A stretch of 64,000 bases of DNA from Methylophilaceae bacterium (GTDB lineage: Bacteria > Pseudomonadota > Gammaproteobacteria > Burkholderiales > Methylophilaceae): NCBI GenBank assembly GCA_905339275.1, contig CAJPFK010000003.1, forward strand, positions 124,001 to 188,000, read 5' to 3'. Positions 32,454-42,061 of this stretch are shown here, piece after piece. The stretch's first letter is position 1, and the number at the start of each line of letters is the position of its first letter. A program made the position numbers and the translations under genes. The notes under the pieces were generated by a model. It saw only the letters and a list, made by a program, of their open reading frames with translations, searched no databases and had not been told where the DNA came from.

Positions 32454-33440
32454 TCAGAACAATTCGATCTCGCCTTCTTTCCTGTTTTCCTGCAACGCAC
32501 CGCTGCCAACAAGCTGCTCATAATGGCAGACCCGGTTGCGCCCGTTATTTTTTGCGTAATAAAGCGCAACATCGGCACGGTCGACCATGCTGGCGGAAGC
32601 ATCGAAGGCCGATATTTCGGTAAAGCCGATACTCGCGGTGATCTGGCCGACCTGCGGGAAGCTGAACGCCTGCAGGCCCAGCCGGAACCGGTCCAGCAGC
32701 ACCTGCATCTCCGTTGCGGAATGGCACGAAAACACGCCGATGAACTCCTCGCCACCAAAGCGGAAAAGCAGGTCGTGCTCGCGGAAAGCCTTGCTCAACA
32801 ACTGCGAAAACAGCAGCAGCACTTCATCGCCGATCAGATGCCCGTGATTGTCGTTGACATGCTTGAAATGATCGATGTCGAATATGGCCAGGTAATGACG
32901 GCCATCCTCACCACAAACCCTGCGCTCGCCGACAGCGCCTTGCCGCGCCTTGATATTGTTCATCCTGCGCTCGAAAGTCTTGCGATTGAGCAATCCGGTG
33001 AGCGTGTCGCGTTCGTTGTCGTTAATCAGGTCGATGAAGTTATGATATATCTTCAACAGCATTTCAATCGTCTGATGCGCTTCGGGCGTATGTCCGGACA
33101 AATCAATCGCCACCACGGCAACAACCTGGTGCCTGACGCTCCTTAACGGATAAAGCATCAGGGCAGGGCAATCGTCAGCGAGATGCGTCATGCTTTGCCC
33201 GGTGCATGTGCAAAGCATCAAATCCTGCCGCAATGCTTCGCTGATATCCGCGACCTGATCAGTTGCGCCTACGGACGTGACAGAAAATTCATGCGAGCCC
33301 GATTGCAAGGCGTGATACAGGATCACCCGCTCAGGCACGACGAGATCAAACAACGTCTGCGCCAGCGACAATTCGAGCGAATTGCCGTCGCGCTCCCCTG
33401 TCAGGAGAACGAGTTTGGCCAGGACTTCTTTAGTCTGCAT
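32454..33440 (-). CDS. GGDEF-domain diguanylate cyclase
   Basis: Predicted to make cyclic di-GMP from two GTP. The N-terminal ~150 residues form an unrecognised, probably sensory, cytoplasmic domain with no membrane helix. The C-terminal GGDEF domain (about 155-310) has DTLTGLLNRKTFERR and the active-site variant GGEEF. An inhibitory RxxD site (REHD) lies five residues before GGEEF, so product inhibition is expected. I start at ATG 33440; TTG and GTG codons up to 33473 are also possible. Not in an operon. Confidence 0.88.
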   Translation of the reverse strand: MQTKEVLAKLVLLTGERDGNSLELSLAQTLFDLVVPERVILYHALQSGSHEFSVTSVGATDQVADISEALRQDLMLCTCTGQSMTHLADDCPALMLYPLRSVRHQVVAVVAIDLSGHTPEAHQTIEMLLKIYHNFIDLINDNERDTLTGLLNRKTFERRMNNIKARQGAVGERRVCGEDGRHYLAIFDIDHFKHVNDNHGHLIGDEVLLLFSQLLSKAFREHDLLFRFGGEEFIGVFSCHSATEMQVLLDRFRLGLQAFSFPQVGQITASIGFTEISAFDASASMVDRADVALYYAKNNGRNRVCHYEQLVGSGALQENRKEGEIELF

Positions 33441-33581
33441 ATTTTGCAACTTGCGATCACCCTCAGCATACACGGGCCTCGAATCTACACCAGAGGCGCT
33501 TGTTTTGATTTACAAAGAAACTGCCGGAAACAGCCCCAATTCAGTGCTTGCAAGCGATCGCATTGAGCAAAATGCGGGCGT

Positions 33582-34139
33582 TTACTCCCGCCACTTGATC
33601 GAGCAACCAATCGAGGGGATCTGCTCACGCGGCCCCTGCCCGGTTTCTGCCACCAGCCTCATGGCCTTGAACAGGTCGCGCGTCGGATTCGGGCTGGGCG
33701 TCGTTTCACGGCGCTGATCGTCGAAACGGCCGCGATATTGCAGCTCCAGATCGGCATTAAACCCGAAAAAGTCCGGCGTGCAGACGGCGCCATAGGCTTT
33801 TGCCACCTCCTGCGTTTCATCCAGCACATATGGGAAGGAGAAATCGAATTCCTTCGCCATGGCTTGCATGTTTTCGTACGAATCTTCCGGATAATTGACG
33901 GTATCGTTGGATGAGATTGCGATCGAATTGATACCCAGCCCTTTGAGTTCGAGCAAATCCTGTGCCAGACGCTCGCGAATCGCCTTCACATAAGGGCAAT
34001 GATTACAGATGAACATGACCAGCGTGCCTTTGGGGCCGCGGATATCGTTCAGTGTCCAGTATTTTCCATCAACCCCGAGCAGTTTGAAATCCGGGGCTTT
34101 CCAGCCAAAATCACATACGGGAGGATTAAGACTTGCCAT
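33582..34139 (-). CDS. thioredoxin-like peroxiredoxin-family (AhpC/TSA) protein
   Basis: Thioredoxin-fold redox protein of 185 residues with GWKAPDFKLLGVDGKYW and an active-site CxxC in FICNHCPYVKA (about 44-54). No signal peptide, so cytoplasmic. This sub-group (CNHCPY) is widespread and usually annotated as a thioredoxin family protein; the substrate is unknown. GGAG is positioned eight bases before ATG 34139. It is divergent from rsmE. Confidence 0.87.
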   Translation of the reverse strand: MASLNPPVCDFGWKAPDFKLLGVDGKYWTLNDIRGPKGTLVMFICNHCPYVKAIRERLAQDLLELKGLGINSIAISSNDTVNYPEDSYENMQAMAKEFDFSFPYVLDETQEVAKAYGAVCTPDFFGFNADLELQYRGRFDDQRRETTPSPNPTRDLFKAMRLVAETGQGPREQIPSIGCSIKWRE

Positions 34140-34210
34140 GCGGGAGACTCCTTCAATTAGAATTGAATATCATTTTAACACTGACACCCGATTCAGCCAT
34201 TTTACTCACC

Positions 34211-34945
34211 ATGTCGATCCCGCGCTTTTATTCACCCGAAAAACTCTCGCCCGGCAGCAGCATCAGGCTGACCGACAATGCCGCCATCCACGCCAGCCGT
34301 GCGCTCCGCATGCAGGTGGGTGACGATGCCATTCTCTTCAACGGTGACGGTAATGACTATTTGTGCGCGCTGACTTTCATGAACAAAAGCGAGGTCAGCG
34401 CAAAAGTGAAGGCCGTCATCGCCAACGAACGCGAGTCACCGCTGGACATCACGCTGATACAGGCCATCTCCTCCGGCGACCGCATGGACTTCACCATCCA
34501 GAAAGCGGTTGAAATGGGAGTGACGGCAATCCAGCCCATTGCCAGCCAGCGCAGCGTCGTGAAACTCTCGGGCGAGCGTGCGGAAAAACGGCGCGAACAC
34601 TGGCAGAACGTGGTGATCTCGGCCTGCGAACAATCCGGCCGCGCCGTGATTCCCCAGGTAGCCCCCGCAAGCTCACTGGCCAACTGGCTGGGAAAATCCG
34701 AAGCATCCGCCTTGCGCATCATCCTCTCACCAGCGGCCAGCCAAAGCCTGCATCAACTGGAAAAACCGGGCGGGGGCATTCAACTGCTCATCGGCGCGGA
34801 AGGCGGCCTTACCGATGGCGAGATCGATCTCGCAACCGCGCATCAATTTGTTCTGGTTCGGCTTGGCAGCCGCATTCTACGCACCGAAACTGCTGCGCTT
34901 TCAGCAATATCTGCATTACAAACTCTATGGGGAGATTTCAATTAA
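34211..34945 (+). CDS. rsmE: 16S rRNA (uracil-1498-N3)-methyltransferase
   Basis: SPOUT methyltransferase that modifies U1498 of 16S rRNA. The 244-residue product begins MSIPRFYSPEKLSPGSSIRL and ends with the knotted SAM site: LIGAEGGLTDGEIDLA and LGSRILRTETAALSAISALQ. The start at ATG 34211 matches the family N-terminus; the in-frame upstream extension has no homology. It is upstream of argA. Confidence 0.95.
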   Translation: MSIPRFYSPEKLSPGSSIRLTDNAAIHASRALRMQVGDDAILFNGDGNDYLCALTFMNKSEVSAKVKAVIANERESPLDITLIQAISSGDRMDFTIQKAVEMGVTAIQPIASQRSVVKLSGERAEKRREHWQNVVISACEQSGRAVIPQVAPASSLANWLGKSEASALRIILSPAASQSLHQLEKPGGGIQLLIGAEGGLTDGEIDLATAHQFVLVRLGSRILRTETAALSAISALQTLWGDFN

Positions 34946-34970
34946 TTGCAATTTAGGTAATTTTATATAA

Positions 34971-34993
34971 AAATATGCTTTTTACGCATATTT
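34971..34993 (+). promoter_or_regulatory. AT-rich inverted repeat just upstream of argA (possible operator)
   Basis: Perfect 8-bp arms AAATATGC and GCATATTT are separated by seven bases and end 11 bases before the argA ATG. They overlap an AT-rich stretch (TATATAAAA) that could be the -10 region. The position suits a repressor site for the Xre-type domain fused to ArgA. A weak rsmE terminator is the alternative. Confidence 0.4.
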
Positions 34994-35004
34994 AAAAGAC
35001 TCTC

Positions 35005-36573
35005 ATGTCCATCGGTATCGCAATTCGCAAACGGCGCAAGGCGCTGGGGCTCACCTTGCAGGCACTGGCCAGGCAGGTCGACGCGGACAGCGGCAACCTG
35101 TCACGCATCGAACGAGGCGCGCAAGGCGTTTCCGAAACCATGCTCAGGCGGCTTTGCGCAGCGCTGGATTGCACCCCCGCCTTTCTCTATTCCCAGTCGG
35201 AAGCAACGCTTGCTTCTTCCGCCCAGTCCGGCACGCAAACCCAGTTGCAGCAACCGCAGGAGTTCGTACGCTGGTTCCGTTCCGCAGCGCCCTATATTCA
35301 TGCTTTTGGCGGCCGTACCTTTGTCATTGCCTTCGGCGGCGAGGTCGTCGATGACGGCCAGTTCGTCGCGCTGTCGCACGACCTCAACCTGCTGGCCAGC
35401 CTGGAAGTCAGGCTGGTACTGGTGCACGGTTCGCGCCCTCAAATCGAGTCCCGCCTGAAAAAAACCAGGAGCGAAACCAGGCTGGTTGACGGCCTGCGCG
35501 TCACCGACGATGAAGCCATGGAGGCCGTGAAAGAAGCCAACGGCGCAGTGCGGGTGGAAATCGAGGCATTGCTTTCGATGGGGCTGGTGAATTCTCCCAT
35601 GGCAGGCTCGGACATTCGGGTCGCCAGCGGCAATTTTGTCACGGCAAAGCCGCTTGGCGTCGTCAACGGTGTCGATTTGCAGCATACCGGCGAAGTGCGC
35701 AGGGTCGATGCGGCAGGCATCCAGAAAAGGCTGGATGACGGCGAACTAGTCCTGCTCTCGCCATTGGGCTACTCGCCAACCGGCGAAGTGTTCAACCTGA
35801 CACTGGAAGACGTCGCCGTCAGTGCCGCAATCGCCCTGGATGCCGACAAACTGATTTTTCTCATGGATACGCCGGGAGTGCATAACATCCGCGGTGAACT
35901 GCTGCGCGAAATGACGGCCGACAAGGCACGAAACCTGCTGCGCCACATCAAGAACAACGGCGACCAGAATATCACCGAGGATGAAAAATACTACCTGCCT
36001 GCCGCCATCAAGGCCTCGGACAACGGCGTTGCGCGTACGCACCTGATCAGCCGGCATACCGACGGCGCCATCCTGCATGAACTGTTTACCCATGACGGCA
36101 TCGGCACCATGATTACCGAAGAGCCGCTGGAGTCCATGCGCCAGGCCGAAATCGGCGACGTCGGCGGCATACTGCAATTGATCGAGCCGCTGGAGGCGGA
36201 AGGGGTTCTGGTCAGGCGCGGCCGTGAGCGGCTGGAAATGGAGATCGACCACTTCCACGTCATGGAACATGACGGGCGCATCATCGGCTGTGCCGCGCTG
36301 TATCCGTTTGCGCCGGAAAAAACCGCAGAGCTTGCCTGCATGGCGGTACACCCCGGTTTCAGGCGGGGCGGACGCGGCGACCGATTGCTGAAATACTGTG
36401 AGCAGGAGGCAAGGGAATCCGGCCTGCAATCCATCTTCGTACTCACCACAAGGACCGAGCACTGGTTCCTGGAGCGGGGCTTTATCGAGCAGGATGTGAA
36501 CCACCTGCCGCAGGAACGGCAGAATCTCTACAATTTGCAACGGCGTTCCAAGGTTTTCTGGAAAAAGATCTAG
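35005..36573 (+). CDS. argA: N-acetylglutamate synthase with N-terminal Xre/Cro-type DNA-binding domain
   Basis: Acetylates glutamate with acetyl-CoA, the first step of arginine synthesis, normally feedback-inhibited by arginine. The 522-residue product is longer than a typical ArgA (~430-450). Residues about 4-64 are a clear Xre helix-turn-helix (AIRKRRKALGLTLQALARQV, then SGNLSRIERG). A Ser/Gln-rich linker (about 65-82) follows. The amino-acid-kinase-like domain (about 83-370) starts with FVRWFRSAAPYIHAFGGRTF, the usual ArgA start. A GNAT domain (about 378-515, with PGFRRGGRGDRLLKY) ends it. The frame is uninterrupted. A DNA-binding enzyme like NadR is the nearest analogy. Confidence 0.92.
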   Translation: MSIGIAIRKRRKALGLTLQALARQVDADSGNLSRIERGAQGVSETMLRRLCAALDCTPAFLYSQSEATLASSAQSGTQTQLQQPQEFVRWFRSAAPYIHAFGGRTFVIAFGGEVVDDGQFVALSHDLNLLASLEVRLVLVHGSRPQIESRLKKTRSETRLVDGLRVTDDEAMEAVKEANGAVRVEIEALLSMGLVNSPMAGSDIRVASGNFVTAKPLGVVNGVDLQHTGEVRRVDAAGIQKRLDDGELVLLSPLGYSPTGEVFNLTLEDVAVSAAIALDADKLIFLMDTPGVHNIRGELLREMTADKARNLLRHIKNNGDQNITEDEKYYLPAAIKASDNGVARTHLISRHTDGAILHELFTHDGIGTMITEEPLESMRQAEIGDVGGILQLIEPLEAEGVLVRRGRERLEMEIDHFHVMEHDGRIIGCAALYPFAPEKTAELACMAVHPGFRRGGRGDRLLKYCEQEARESGLQSIFVLTTRTEHWFLERGFIEQDVNHLPQERQNLYNLQRRSKVFWKKI

Positions 36574-36612
36574 CTTTTCCCTCAAAAAAATTTTCAAGGG
36601 GCGCTCGAACCT

Positions 36613-36640
36613 CTTGAAATTTTCCGGTCATGCCCAATCT
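36613..36640 (+). promoter_or_regulatory. sigma-32 heat-shock promoter of hsp20
   Basis: CTTGAAA (36613-36619) and CCCAATCT (36633-36640) are separated by 13 bases. This closely matches the RpoH consensus (CTTGAAA, 11-16 bases, CCCCATNT). It lies about 120 bases before the hsp20 start, leaving a ~115-base leader. Confidence 0.75.
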
Positions 36641-36762
36641 TGAAATCAGGCAGGTAACGGACACTTCAAAAACTGTCGCGAGTGAACCATGCAACATAGT
36701 TTTCCGCAGCAGTTTTTTTAGAGTGCCCTGAATTCAACTGATTTGATTGAAAGGAGATCCAG

Positions 36763-37194
36763 ATGGCCAACATTACCCGTATTGATCCGTTCAGCGTAAG
36801 CAGCATTGACCCCTTCGATGAAGTATTCAGGGGCTTTTTCCGCCCGGTGCGGATTGAAAACACGCCGCAACCACAGATCAAGATCGACGTCGAGGAACGC
36901 GACAACAGCTACGCAGTCCATGCGGAAATCCCGGGCGTTGAGAAGGAAAACATCCATGTCACCATCGATGGCAACCAGGTAAGCATCAGCGCCGAGGTGC
37001 GCAAGGAAAATGAAGTGAAGGAAGGCAGCAGGATCCTGCGCAGCGAGCGTTATTTCGGCAAGGTGTCACGCAGTTTCGCGCTCGAGAACGAAATCGACGA
37101 AAATGGCGCCGAAGCGCGTTACAAGGATGGCGTGCTGGAGCTAGTGCTGCCGAAGAAGGCGGTGAACACTGCAAAAAAACTCGTCATCAGCTAA
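36763..37194 (+). CDS. small heat-shock protein, Hsp20/alpha-crystallin family
   Basis: ATP-independent holdase that binds unfolding proteins in the cytoplasm. The 143-residue product has a short N-terminal arm, the alpha-crystallin domain (about 38-130, with AEIPGVEKENIHVTIDGNQV and YKDGVLELVLPKK) and a short tail. AAGGAG lies six bases before the ATG. A sigma-32 type promoter precedes it and a strong terminator follows, so it is an independent heat-inducible gene. Confidence 0.94.
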   Translation: MANITRIDPFSVSSIDPFDEVFRGFFRPVRIENTPQPQIKIDVEERDNSYAVHAEIPGVEKENIHVTIDGNQVSISAEVRKENEVKEGSRILRSERYFGKVSRSFALENEIDENGAEARYKDGVLELVLPKKAVNTAKKLVIS

Positions 37195-37230
37195 GCAATT
37201 AGTCAAAAAGTAACAGAATCTCCTCGTTTA

Positions 37231-37253
37231 GCGGCCGCCAGGCCGCTTTTTTT
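37231..37253 (+). terminator. terminator of hsp20
   Basis: GCGGCC/GGCCGC stem (37231-37236 with 37241-37246), loop GCCA, followed by seven T. Confidence 0.88.
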
Positions 37254-37311
37254 ATGCATTTTCAAGTAACGGGATGAGTTCGAGCTGTATGGAACGCAGG
37301 CATCAGCGGCC

Positions 37312-38985
37312 CTAATACAGGCCGGATACCCTGCCTTCATCATCGATATCGATACGCGTCGCACACGGTTCTTTCGGCAGGCCCGGCATCGTCATGATGT
37401 CATCGCAGATCATGACGATGAACTCCGCCCCCGCGCACAGCCTGACGGCCCGCACCGTAATCACGTGCCCCTGGGCGACACCTCTCGCACTCGCATCGGT
37501 TGAGAACGAATACTGCGTTTTGGCAATGCAGACCGGGTAATGGCCGTAGCCATCGGCCTGCAACTGGTCGATCTGCACGCGCAGCCTTCTGGGGGCATGC
37601 ACGTCGGCTGCGCCATAAATCCTGGTCGCGACCTTGCGCACTTTCTCCCACAGATGATCGCCATCGTCATAGACGAACTGCATGGCGCCCGTGCCGTTTT
37701 CAATCAGGCGGACCACCTCGTGTGCCAGTTCCAAGGCACCGGCACCGCCTTTCGCCCAATGTTCGGCAAGCACGACATTCACGCCCTGTTCTGCCAGGCG
37801 TTCCCGCACCAAGGCAATCTCGGCCCCGGTATCCGCGGTGAAGCGATTGATCGCCACCACGCAGGAGAGCCCGTAATGCCTGGTGACGTTCTCCACGTGC
37901 TTCTTCAAATTGGCCAATCCCGCTTCCAGCGCCTGCAGGTTTTCCGTTGCCAGATCCGGCACCTCGACGCCGCCGTGATATTTCAATGCGCGTATAGTCG
38001 CCACCACTACGCAAGCCGACGGCTGCAAACCCGATTTGCGGCATTTGATATCGATGAATTTCTCGGCGCCCAGATCGGCACCGAAGCCGGCCTCCGTCAC
38101 CACATAATCCGCCAGCTTCAAGCCGAGCTTGGTCGCAATCACCGAGTTGCAGCCATGGGCGATATTGGCGAACGGGCCGCCGTGAATAATCGCAGGCGTA
38201 TGCTCCAGCGTCTGTACCAGGTTGGGCTTGATGGCGTCCTTGAGCAATACCGCCATGGCGCCATGCGCTTTCAGGTCCCGTGCCTGTACCGGCTGCCCTT
38301 CATAAGTGTAACCAATGACGATATTGCCGAGGCGCTGCTTGAGGTCTTTCAGCGATTCCGCCAGGCAGAAAATCGCCATCACTTCGGAAGCCACGACAAT
38401 ATCGAAGCCGTCCTCCCTGGCCTGGCCGTTGACTTTACCACCCAGCCCGACCACGATCTGGCGCAGGGCGCGATCATTCATATCCATCACGCGCTTCCAG
38501 GTCACTTGGCGCGGGTCGATCTGCAACGCGTTACCCTGATGAATATGATTGTCGATCAACGCCGCCAGCAGATTGTGCGCAAGCGCAATGGCGGCGAAAT
38601 CGCCGGTGAAATGCAGGTTGATGTCTTCCATCGGCACCACCTGGGCATGGCCGCCGCCGGCAGCACCGCCTTTCATGCCGAACACCGGCCCCATGGAAGG
38701 CTCACGCAGGCAAACGATGGCTTTTTTGCCGATACGGTTGAGGGCATCGCCAAGACCAACTGTAGTAGTGGTTTTACCCTCGCCGGCAGGGCTGGGGCTG
38801 ATGGCGGTCACCAGAATCAGCTTGCCGTCCGGACGCTGCTGCAGATGCGGGTTGAGCCGTATATCGATCTTGGCCTTGTATCGTCCGAAATGCTCAACGG
38901 AATCTTCCGTTAACCCAAGCTGCTCGGCGATTTCACTCACTTTTTTCAAGTTGGCCGACTGGGCTATTTCGATATCGCTTGGCAT
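37312..38985 (-). CDS. fhs: formate-tetrahydrofolate ligase
   Basis: ATP-dependent formation of 10-formyl-THF from formate, linking C1 and folate metabolism. The 557-residue length is typical. The P-loop reads [20 protein letters not shown] near residues 62-81; [20 protein letters not shown] follows. ATG 38985 has GAGG five bases upstream. It is monocistronic and divergent from argB. In a methylotroph-like organism it would serve C1 assimilation or formyl-THF supply. Confidence 0.97.
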   Translation of the reverse strand: MPSDIEIAQSANLKKVSEIAEQLGLTEDSVEHFGRYKAKIDIRLNPHLQQRPDGKLILVTAISPSPAGEGKTTTTVGLGDALNRIGKKAIVCLREPSMGPVFGMKGGAAGGGHAQVVPMEDINLHFTGDFAAIALAHNLLAALIDNHIHQGNALQIDPRQVTWKRVMDMNDRALRQIVVGLGGKVNGQAREDGFDIVVASEVMAIFCLAESLKDLKQRLGNIVIGYTYEGQPVQARDLKAHGAMAVLLKDAIKPNLVQTLEHTPAIIHGGPFANIAHGCNSVIATKLGLKLADYVVTEAGFGADLGAEKFIDIKCRKSGLQPSACVVVATIRALKYHGGVEVPDLATENLQALEAGLANLKKHVENVTRHYGLSCVVAINRFTADTGAEIALVRERLAEQGVNVVLAEHWAKGGAGALELAHEVVRLIENGTGAMQFVYDDGDHLWEKVRKVATRIYGAADVHAPRRLRVQIDQLQADGYGHYPVCIAKTQYSFSTDASARGVAQGHVITVRAVRLCAGAEFIVMICDDIMTMPGLPKEPCATRIDIDDEGRVSGLY

Positions 38986-39024
38986 GGACACCTCATTGAT
39001 TGATACCACTGCATGAATTCATAA

Positions 39025-39993
<969 letters not shown>

Positions 39994-40635
39994 TTGACGC
40001 GCCCATCGAGGCGCGTCTGGGTTTTCGATCTGGATGACACCCTGCACGATGCATCCACCCACATCTTTCCCGTGATGAACCGGGCCATGACGCAATACAT
40101 CATGAATTACCTGAATCTCAATGAGGATGATGCGCATGCGTTACGTCGGCATTACTGGCGCGTCTACGGCGCCACCATGAAAGGCCTTGCCAGGCACCAT
40201 GGTGTCGATCCCGCACACTTTTTGCATAATACGCACCAGTTTCCCGACCTGGCACAGATGGTCGTGCAGCGCAAAAAATTAAGGCACCGGCTGCAACGGC
40301 TTCCGGGGCGTAAGGTAGTATTCACTAACGCCCCGAAGCAATATGCATTGCGCGTACTCGGCCTGCTCGGCATCACGGATATTTTCGATGAAGTATTCAG
40401 CGTCGAATCCAGCCGTTTCCACCCCAAGCCCTCCGCACGCGGATTTGCCCGGATGCTGAAAACCATCAAGGCCGGCCCCGCGGATTGCATCATGCTGGAA
40501 GACAGCCTGCCCGCGCTGATGACCGCAAAACGGCTGGGCATGAAAACCGTGTGGGTAAGCCGGAAGTTGATGAAACCGAATTTTGTGAATCTCAGAATCC
40601 CTAGCGTGTTAGCACTTACTCACGCTCGGTTATAA
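39994..40635 (+). CDS. HAD-superfamily pyrimidine 5'-nucleotidase-like hydrolase
   Basis: The 213-residue HAD phosphatase has motif I VFDLDDTLHDAS (nucleophile Asp), motif II FTNAPKQYA, a conserved Lys (HPKPSARGF) and motif III EDSLPAL. It resembles the pyrimidine 5'-nucleotidase (SDT1/PpnN-like HAD) group that follows argB in many betaproteobacteria. The TTG start touches the argB stop, with AAGGCG six bases upstream; no ATG precedes motif I in this frame. Confidence 0.88.
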   Translation: MTRPSRRVWVFDLDDTLHDASTHIFPVMNRAMTQYIMNYLNLNEDDAHALRRHYWRVYGATMKGLARHHGVDPAHFLHNTHQFPDLAQMVVQRKKLRHRLQRLPGRKVVFTNAPKQYALRVLGLLGITDIFDEVFSVESSRFHPKPSARGFARMLKTIKAGPADCIMLEDSLPALMTAKRLGMKTVWVSRKLMKPNFVNLRIPSVLALTHARL

Positions 40636-40673
40636 TCAGTAAAAAACCAGATAACGCAGCAAAGGAATTCAAC

Positions 40674-41234
40674 ATGGCAGGCGAACGCAAACAACAAATC
40701 CTCGAATCTCTGGCCAAGATGCTGGAAAGCCCCAAACGCGAGAAAATCACCACCGCAGCGCTCGCCGCCAAGCTGGATGTTTCCGAAGCCGCCCTCTACC
40801 GCCACTTCGCCAGCAAGGCGCAGATGTTCGAAGGGCTGATCGACTTCATCGAGCAATCACTCTTCAGCCTGATCAACAAGATCGCCAGCGAGGAAACCGA
40901 CGGTATTGCCCAGGTACAGCGCATGGTCGGCATTCTGTTGATGTTTGCCGAGAAAAACCCCGGCATGGTCCGCGTTCTCATCGGCGATGCGCTGGTCAAT
41001 GAAGATGAGGCCCTGCAACTCCGCGTCAACCAGTTATTGGACCGCCTGGAAATCACCATCAAGCAAAGCCTGAAAATTGCCGTGACCGATTCCGGCAAGA
41101 AAATCCTGCCGGAAGCACAGGCCAACCTGATCGTGTGTTTTGTGATCGGCCGCTGGCATCAGTTTGCCAAAAGCGGGTTCAAGCGGAAACCGATGGAGTT
41201 TGCGCAATTGCAGCTGGGCATGTTCTACCGATAA
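40674..41234 (+). CDS. slmA: nucleoid occlusion factor SlmA
   Basis: TetR-family DNA-binding protein that blocks Z-ring assembly over the nucleoid by antagonising FtsZ. The 186-residue product has MAGERKQQILESLAKMLESP at the N-terminus and a helix-turn-helix around ITTAALAAKLDVSEAALYRH (about 26-45). The C-terminus is the SlmA-type domain ending PMEFAQLQLGMFYR. It is downstream of argB and the HAD gene, the usual beta/gammaproteobacterial neighbourhood. Its target ftsZ is at 52674-53864. Confidence 0.94.
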   Translation: MAGERKQQILESLAKMLESPKREKITTAALAAKLDVSEAALYRHFASKAQMFEGLIDFIEQSLFSLINKIASEETDGIAQVQRMVGILLMFAEKNPGMVRVLIGDALVNEDEALQLRVNQLLDRLEITIKQSLKIAVTDSGKKILPEAQANLIVCFVIGRWHQFAKSGFKRKPMEFAQLQLGMFYR

Positions 41235-41365
41235 ATCCCGAGGTTTGCATACAGGGTCGCAGCCGATCCCGCCTGCTCGGCGAAAGGCACTTGTACTCCA
41301 TGCATGCAATGGTCAGCCGAAAACAAAAAAACCTCCGCAGTTGAATGCCAAGGCTTTCATTTCCA

Positions 41366-41440
41366 TGGTGGGCGGTACTGGGATCGAACCAGTGACCCCT
41401 GCCGTGTGAAGGCAGTGCTCTACCGCTGAGCTAACCGCCC
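41366..41440 (-). tRNA. tRNA-Val (anticodon CAC)
   Basis: The 75-base cloverleaf is complete. The acceptor stem GGGCGGT pairs with ACCGCCC, the D-arm is GCTCAGCGGTAGAGC, and the anticodon stem CTGCC/GGCAG encloses TTCACAC (anticodon CAC). The T-loop is GTTCGATCC, the discriminator is A, and CCA is encoded. Its 5' end faces the cassette array. Confidence 0.97.
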
Positions 41441-41510
41441 ATAGAAGAGGCGTGCATTGAATCACAGTTCATCACAAACGCAAAGAAGTAATCAGAAAAT
41501 CTGAACAAAC

Positions 41511-41550
41511 GCGGCTTTTCGCGCAGGTCCGGTTGAGCATAGTGTTATGC
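41511..41550 (-). other. truncated distal attC
   Basis: R'' box GCATAAC (41550-41544) contains the thioesterase stop codon. The left arm CAACCGGACCTGCGCG continues to a loop, but the matching right arm and R' box are missing. The arm shares CCGGACCTGCGC with the attC at 46116-46182. The array therefore ends in a half site about 70 bases before tRNA-Val. Confidence 0.55.
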
Positions 41551-41967
41551 ATTGGCTGCTTTTGATACCACCTTGGCATCGAATTTCTCTTTGTTAATGA
41601 TGAAACGCTCGTGACGGCCTTTTGAAATTAACTCTACACCGTCGTGAGCCTCAACGGCAAAAACGAGCCTTTTCCCTTCAACAGCAATTAACTCCACTGT
41701 TGCCGTGACTTCCAGTCCAGGCGGCGTAGCCGCTTCATGGCTTACGTCAATGTGGGTTCCAACGGTTTGTTCCTTCGGCCAGTCGAGATGTGGGTTGGTC
41801 GCCTTGATGCAGGCCCACTCAAGAAAGCCGACAAGGAAACCAGTAGCAAAGACTTCGGGCATTGCGACAAACTCTTCAGACTCAGGATATAGAGCCGGAA
41901 CCGTTTTTGAGGGAGGTACTTTGAACTTGTGCTCGTATTTGATACCGGGCTTGAGAGATTCCTTCAT
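41545..41967 (-). CDS. FlK-like hot-dog thioesterase (cassette 8)
   Basis: The 140-residue single-domain hot-dog protein resembles the FlK (fluoroacetyl-CoA thioesterase-like) family. Supporting segments are MKESLKPGIKYEHKFKVPPS, TGFLVGFLEWAC (catalytic Glu context) and GTHIDVSHEAATPPGLEVTA (His). It probably hydrolyses or binds a small acyl-CoA; the substrate is unknown. GGAGACGAA precedes the ATG. It is the most distal cassette; the stop lies in the attC R'' box. Confidence 0.8.
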   Translation of the reverse strand: MKESLKPGIKYEHKFKVPPSKTVPALYPESEEFVAMPEVFATGFLVGFLEWACIKATNPHLDWPKEQTVGTHIDVSHEAATPPGLEVTATVELIAVEGKRLVFAVEAHDGVELISKGRHERFIINKEKFDAKVVSKAANA

Positions 41968-41988
41968 TTCGTCTCCAAGAAAGCAAGG

Positions 41989-42052
41989 AGGTTACAGGGC
42001 TTGTAAAATAATCGGCTCCTACGGAGCGCCCCTCTTGACCGAATGGTTAGGC
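41989..42052 (-). other. degenerate attC of cassette 7
   Basis: R'' box GCCTAAC (42052-42046) is intact. A small hairpin GCTCC-GTA-GGAGC follows, but the right-hand box near 41995-41989 reads GTAACCT instead of GTTRRRY. It is probably a decayed recombination site. Confidence 0.5.
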
Positions 42053-42061
42053 GGCATCTTG

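Noticed and set aside
35005-35250. Internal argA start that would remove the HTH domain
   Set aside because: The upstream 80 codons form a complete, well-matched Xre domain plus linker in the same frame, and no ribosome-binding site with a start codon stands immediately before the FVRWF segment.
39013-39022. ATGAATTCAT palindrome as an ARG box before argB
   Set aside because: It resembles the TGAAT/ATTCA half-sites but lacks the central A/T spacer of the known operator, and no ArgR gene is in the window; chance is likely.
41366-41440. tRNA-Val as the integration site of a tRNA-targeted genomic island
   Set aside because: The accessory DNA abuts the 5' end of the tRNA, there is no tyrosine integrase and no direct repeat of the tRNA 3' end was seen; attC structures explain the region better.
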